Positions 61,348-64,000 of a stretch of 64,000 nt of DNA are shown here, one piece after another (position 1 is the first letter of the stretch; each line of letters begins with the position of its first letter). This stretch comes from Mycolicibacterium sp. HK-90 (GTDB lineage Bacteria > Actinomycetota > Actinomycetes > Mycobacteriales > Mycobacteriaceae): contig NZ_CP129613.1 in the NCBI RefSeq assembly GCF_030486405.1, positions 2,728,001 through 2,792,000 on the forward strand, read 5' to 3'. The position numbers and the translations under genes are program-made. A model generated the notes under the pieces. That model did no database searches. It saw nothing but the letters and a program-made list of their open reading frames with translations, and was not told where the DNA came from.

Positions 61348-61968
61348 ATGACGGGCGACGAGCGGTCGATCGTGGACCCCGGCGGCGAAGACGCCATCAT
61401 CGACCATGGCGTGGGTGAACCCGACCACTTGCAGCGGCTGTGGACACCGCACCGCATGAGCTACATCGTCGATGCGGTCAAGAACGACAACAAGATCGGC
61501 TCGGCCGGCTCGTCGCAGCCGTTCACCGACATCCCCGAGATGTCCGACGAGGACGGGCTCATGGTGGCCCGCGGGGAACTGGTCTACGCGGTGCTCAACC
61601 TCTACCCGTACAACCCGGGCCATCTCATGGTGGTGCCCTACCGGCGGGTGTCGGAGCTGGAGGACCTGACCGAGCCCGAGAGTGCTGAGCTGATGGCGTT
61701 CACGCAGAAGGCGATTCGCGTCATCAAGGCCGTCTCGCGTCCGCACGGGTTCAATGTCGGACTGAACCTGGGCATCTCGGCGGGCGGATCGCTCGCCGAG
61801 CACCTGCACATGCATGTGGTGCCGCGCTGGGGCGGCGACGCGAACTTCATCACGATCATCGGTGGCGCCAAGGTTATTCCGCAGCTGCTGAGCGAGACGC
61901 GGGAGCTGCTGGCCACGGAATGGGCTCGCCAGTCAGGGCGAGGACAGCGACGGGATATGGATCCGTGA
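61348..61968 (+). CDS. HIT-family hydrolase/AP4A phosphorylase (Rv2613c type)
   Basis: A 206-residue HIT protein with the triad HLHMHVVPRW, preceded by VYAVLNLYPYNPGHLMVVPYRRV. The M. tuberculosis homologue Rv2613c is known as a diadenosine tetraphosphate phosphorylase. ATG 61348 follows a GGTGGGAA sequence. Its stop overlaps the pgsA1 start, so it begins a run into phosphatidylinositol synthesis. Confidence 0.9.
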   Translation: MTGDERSIVDPGGEDAIIDHGVGEPDHLQRLWTPHRMSYIVDAVKNDNKIGSAGSSQPFTDIPEMSDEDGLMVARGELVYAVLNLYPYNPGHLMVVPYRRVSELEDLTEPESAELMAFTQKAIRVIKAVSRPHGFNVGLNLGISAGGSLAEHLHMHVVPRWGGDANFITIIGGAKVIPQLLSETRELLATEWARQSGRGQRRDMDP

Positions 61969-62648
61969 GCAACCTCTTCCTGATGAGCCGGGCGGCCTAC
62001 GCGAAGCTGTCGCGGCCGGTGGCCAAGGCGGCGCTGCGCGCGGGTCTCACCCCCGACATCGTCACCATCGTCGGTACCGCCGGGTCGGTCACCGCCGCAC
62101 TGACCCTGTTCCCGATCGGTCAGTTGTGGTGGGGCGCGTTCGCCGTGTTCCTCTTCGTGCTCGCCGACATGCTCGACGGGGCGATGGCCCGGGAACGCGG
62201 GGGCGGCACCCGGTTCGGCGCCGTACTGGACGCGGCGTGTGACCGTATCGCCGACGGCGCCATTTTCGCCGGCCTGCTGTGGTGGGCGGCGTTCGGCCTG
62301 CACAACTCGACGCTCGTGGTCGCGCTCCTGATCTGCCTGGTCACCTCACAGGTGATCTCCTACATCAAGGCGCGCGCCGAGGCCAGCGGGTTGCGCGGGG
62401 ACGGCGGCATCATCGAGCGCCCGGAGCGACTGGTGATCGTGCTGGTCGGGGCGGGGCTCTCGGGTGTGCCGTTCCTGCACATCCCATGGCTGCTGCACGT
62501 TGCGGCCTGGCTGCTGGCGGTGGCCAGCGTCATCACCGTGGCACAGCGGATACACGCGGTGCGCACCTCGCCGGGCGCCATGGACCTGCTGCCGCTGCAG
62601 CCGTCGCCGCCGGACAACGGCGACACAAAGGAGCCGGGAGCCTCGTGA
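61965..62648 (+). CDS. pgsA1: Phosphatidylinositol phosphate synthase
   Basis: A 227-residue CDP-alcohol phosphotransferase. The motif D-x2-DG-x2-AR-x8-G-x3-D-x3-D is exact (DMLDGAMARERGGGTRFG followed by AVLDAACD). It has six hydrophobic helices and acts at the cytoplasmic membrane, transferring inositol phosphate to CDP-diacylglycerol. The GTG overlaps the HIT-gene stop and its own stop overlaps patA. Confidence 0.93.
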   Translation: MSNLFLMSRAAYAKLSRPVAKAALRAGLTPDIVTIVGTAGSVTAALTLFPIGQLWWGAFAVFLFVLADMLDGAMARERGGGTRFGAVLDAACDRIADGAIFAGLLWWAAFGLHNSTLVVALLICLVTSQVISYIKARAEASGLRGDGGIIERPERLVIVLVGAGLSGVPFLHIPWLLHVAAWLLAVASVITVAQRIHAVRTSPGAMDLLPLQPSPPDNGDTKEPGAS

Positions 62649-63556
62649 ACATCCCGTTTTCCGGACAGGTGACCGACCTGGGTTATGCGGCAGGTTGGCA
62701 ACTGGTCCGATCGATGCCGGAAGTACTGGCGCGCAACATCTTCGACGCGGGTGCCTGGTACGCCGCCCGGGATGGTGGTCCGCAGCAGCTGCGCAAGAAT
62801 CTGGCCAGGGTGATCGGCGTGCCGCCGGCCGAGGTGCCGGACGAGCTGATGCGTGCTTCACTGGCCTCATACGCCCGGTACTGGCGGGAGGCGTTCCGGT
62901 TGCCGTCGATGGATCTGACCGCTGTGGCAAAGCGTCTCGACGAGGTGTTCGTCGGCGCGGACAAGCTGCGGGTCGCCCACGAAGCGGGCCGCGGCGCAGT
63001 GCTGGCGTTGCCGCACAGTGGCAACTGGGACATGGCCGGCGTGTGGCTGGCCCAGCAGTTCGGCACCTTCGCCACCGTCGCCGAACGGCTCAAGCCCGAA
63101 TCGCTGTACCGGCGGTTCATCGACTACCGGGAAAGCCTCGGGTTCGAGGTCTTCCCGCTGTCCGGCGGGGAACGTCCGCCGTTCGAGGTGCTCTCGGAAC
63201 GGTTGCGGGACAACATGTTCGTCTGTCTGATGGCTGACCGCGACCTCACCCGCAATGGTGTCGAGGTCAAGTTCTTCGGTGAACTCACCCGGATGCCCGC
63301 AGGTCCGGCCAAGTTGGCCATCGCAACCGGCGCACCGCTGCATCCGGCGCATGTCCACTACGACGGGGACGATTGTGTGGTCGAGATCTTCGATGCCATC
63401 GACACCTCCTCGAAGGATGTCACGGTGGTGACCCAGGCACTGGCCGACCGGTTCGCCACGAACATCGCCGCCCACCCCGCCGACTGGCACATGCTGCAGC
63501 CGCAATGGCTGGCCGACCTGTCCGACGAACGCCGCGCCCGACTGGGTACCACCTGA
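62645..63556 (+). CDS. patA: Phosphatidylinositol mannoside acyltransferase PatA
   Basis: A 303-residue LPLAT-type acyltransferase with the HxxxxD motif HSGNWD (ALPHSGNWDMAGV) and LKPESLYRRFIDYRESLGFEVFPL. It acylates the mannose of PIM1/PIM2 at the inner membrane. GTG 62645 overlaps the pgsA1 stop. It corresponds to Rv2611c. Confidence 0.93.
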   Translation: MNIPFSGQVTDLGYAAGWQLVRSMPEVLARNIFDAGAWYAARDGGPQQLRKNLARVIGVPPAEVPDELMRASLASYARYWREAFRLPSMDLTAVAKRLDEVFVGADKLRVAHEAGRGAVLALPHSGNWDMAGVWLAQQFGTFATVAERLKPESLYRRFIDYRESLGFEVFPLSGGERPPFEVLSERLRDNMFVCLMADRDLTRNGVEVKFFGELTRMPAGPAKLAIATGAPLHPAHVHYDGDDCVVEIFDAIDTSSKDVTVVTQALADRFATNIAAHPADWHMLQPQWLADLSDERRARLGTT

Positions 63557-63575
63557 TGAGCGCTTGCGCGAAGAG
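63554..63575 (+). repeat. 22-bp repeat at the patA stop codon
   Basis: Second identical copy of the element at 61305-61326, again starting at the stop codon of the upstream gene, here between patA and pimA. Confidence 0.7.
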
Positions 63576-63590
63576 GCGACGGAGCTAGCC

Positions 63591-64000
63591 ATGCGTATCG
63601 GGATGGTCTGCCCCTATTCGTTCGATGTGCCGGGCGGGGTGCAATCCCATGTGCTGCAGCTGGCCGAGGTGATGCGTGCGGGTGGGCACGACGTCAGCGT
63701 CCTGGCTCCGTCGTCACCGCACGTGAAACTGCCGGAGTACGTGGTGTCGGGCGGCAAGGCCGTCCCGATTCCGTACAACGGATCGGTGGCGCGGCTGCGG
63801 TTCGGGCCCGCCACCCACCGCAAGGTCAAGAGGTGGCTGCTCGAGGGGGACTTCGACGTGCTGCACCTGCACGAACCCAACGCGCCCAGCCTGTCCATGT
63901 TGGCGCTGCAGGCGGCCGAAGGCCCGATCGTGGCGACCTTTCACACCTCGACGACAAAATCGTTGACACTCAGCGTGTTCCAGGGAATTCTGCGTCCCTT
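63591..64000 (+). CDS. pimA: Phosphatidylinositol mannosyltransferase PimA, C-terminus cut
   Basis: The first 136 residues of a GT4-type glycosyltransferase: MRIGMVCPYSFDVPGGVQSHVLQLAEVMRAGGHDVSVLAP, then YVVSGGKAVPIPYNGSVARLRFGP and VLHLHEPNAPSLSMLAL. PimA transfers mannose from GDP-mannose to the 2-position of the inositol ring of phosphatidylinositol, the first step of PIM synthesis. The gene follows patA and continues past the window edge. Confidence 0.95.
   Translation, partial: MRIGMVCPYSFDVPGGVQSHVLQLAEVMRAGGHDVSVLAPSSPHVKLPEYVVSGGKAVPIPYNGSVARLRFGPATHRKVKRWLLEGDFDVLHLHEPNAPSLSMLALQAAEGPIVATFHTSTTKSLTLSVFQGILRP

Overview
The window is high-GC actinobacterial DNA and almost certainly a chromosomal segment of a fast-growing Mycobacterium (Mycolicibacterium type). 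It carries AftC (arabinan synthesis), PimA, PatA and PgsA1 (phosphatidylinositol mannoside synthesis), a PPE protein, ClpC2, CYP124, the coproporphyrin-dependent haem pathway and many short overlapping GTG starts. Family and locus names (for example Rv numbers) come from memory of M. tuberculosis, not from a search.

Layout. 1-25 kb is a conserved core block: potassium-uptake TrkA proteins (ceoC, ceoB) divergent from an APC permease and a TrmA-type RNA methyltransferase; a degenerate GGDEF protein; nhaA; dxs; psiE; an alpha/beta hydrolase; DUF3000-rnd; hemE, hemY and chdC; methyltransferases; msrB; an AraC regulator; aftC; a lipoprotein hydrolase; ribD; zapE; a GNAT enzyme; and clpC2. 25-36 kb is a mosaic of regulators and transporters: a PrrB-like kinase, a GntR/MFS pair, a TDT transporter with a LysR regulator, a class I DAHP synthase behind an aromatic leader peptide, a PPE gene with an IdeR-like box, and a TetR regulator with a canonical haem oxygenase.

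36.8-46.9 kb is an accessory island between two perfect 115-bp direct repeats, each containing a complete tRNA-Gly(GCC). It holds an unusual Ser/Thr kinase, a four-gene overlapping type VII secretion (ESX) cassette, a zinc-ribbon protein, unrecognised proteins, a two-gene unit ending in a PIN nuclease, an extra CAU tRNA, three 18-bp-spaced iterons and a tyrosine recombinase interrupted by an in-frame TAG. The right part of the repeat interval also contains tRNA-Val and tRNA-Cys.

47-58 kb holds a lipoprotein, tRNA-Val(CAC), tex, membrane proteins, a MerR/deacetylase pair, cyp124 with a perfect CRP-type site, an ECF sigma/anti-sigma/DUF417 operon and several metabolic genes. 58-64 kb returns to core: a thioesterase and a PGPGW protein, then thrS, a HIT-family protein, pgsA1, patA and pimA. 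The pgsA1-patA-pimA run makes phosphatidylinositol and its mannosides for the cell envelope.

The strongest regulatory signals are the aromatic attenuator before the DAHP synthase, matching palindromes at the lysR and TDT promoters, the double palindrome over the clpC2 -10 box, the IdeR-like box before the PPE gene and the CRP site before cyp124. Many genes have a TANNNT box 6-7 nt before the start codon, which suggests leaderless mRNAs and was used to choose several starts.
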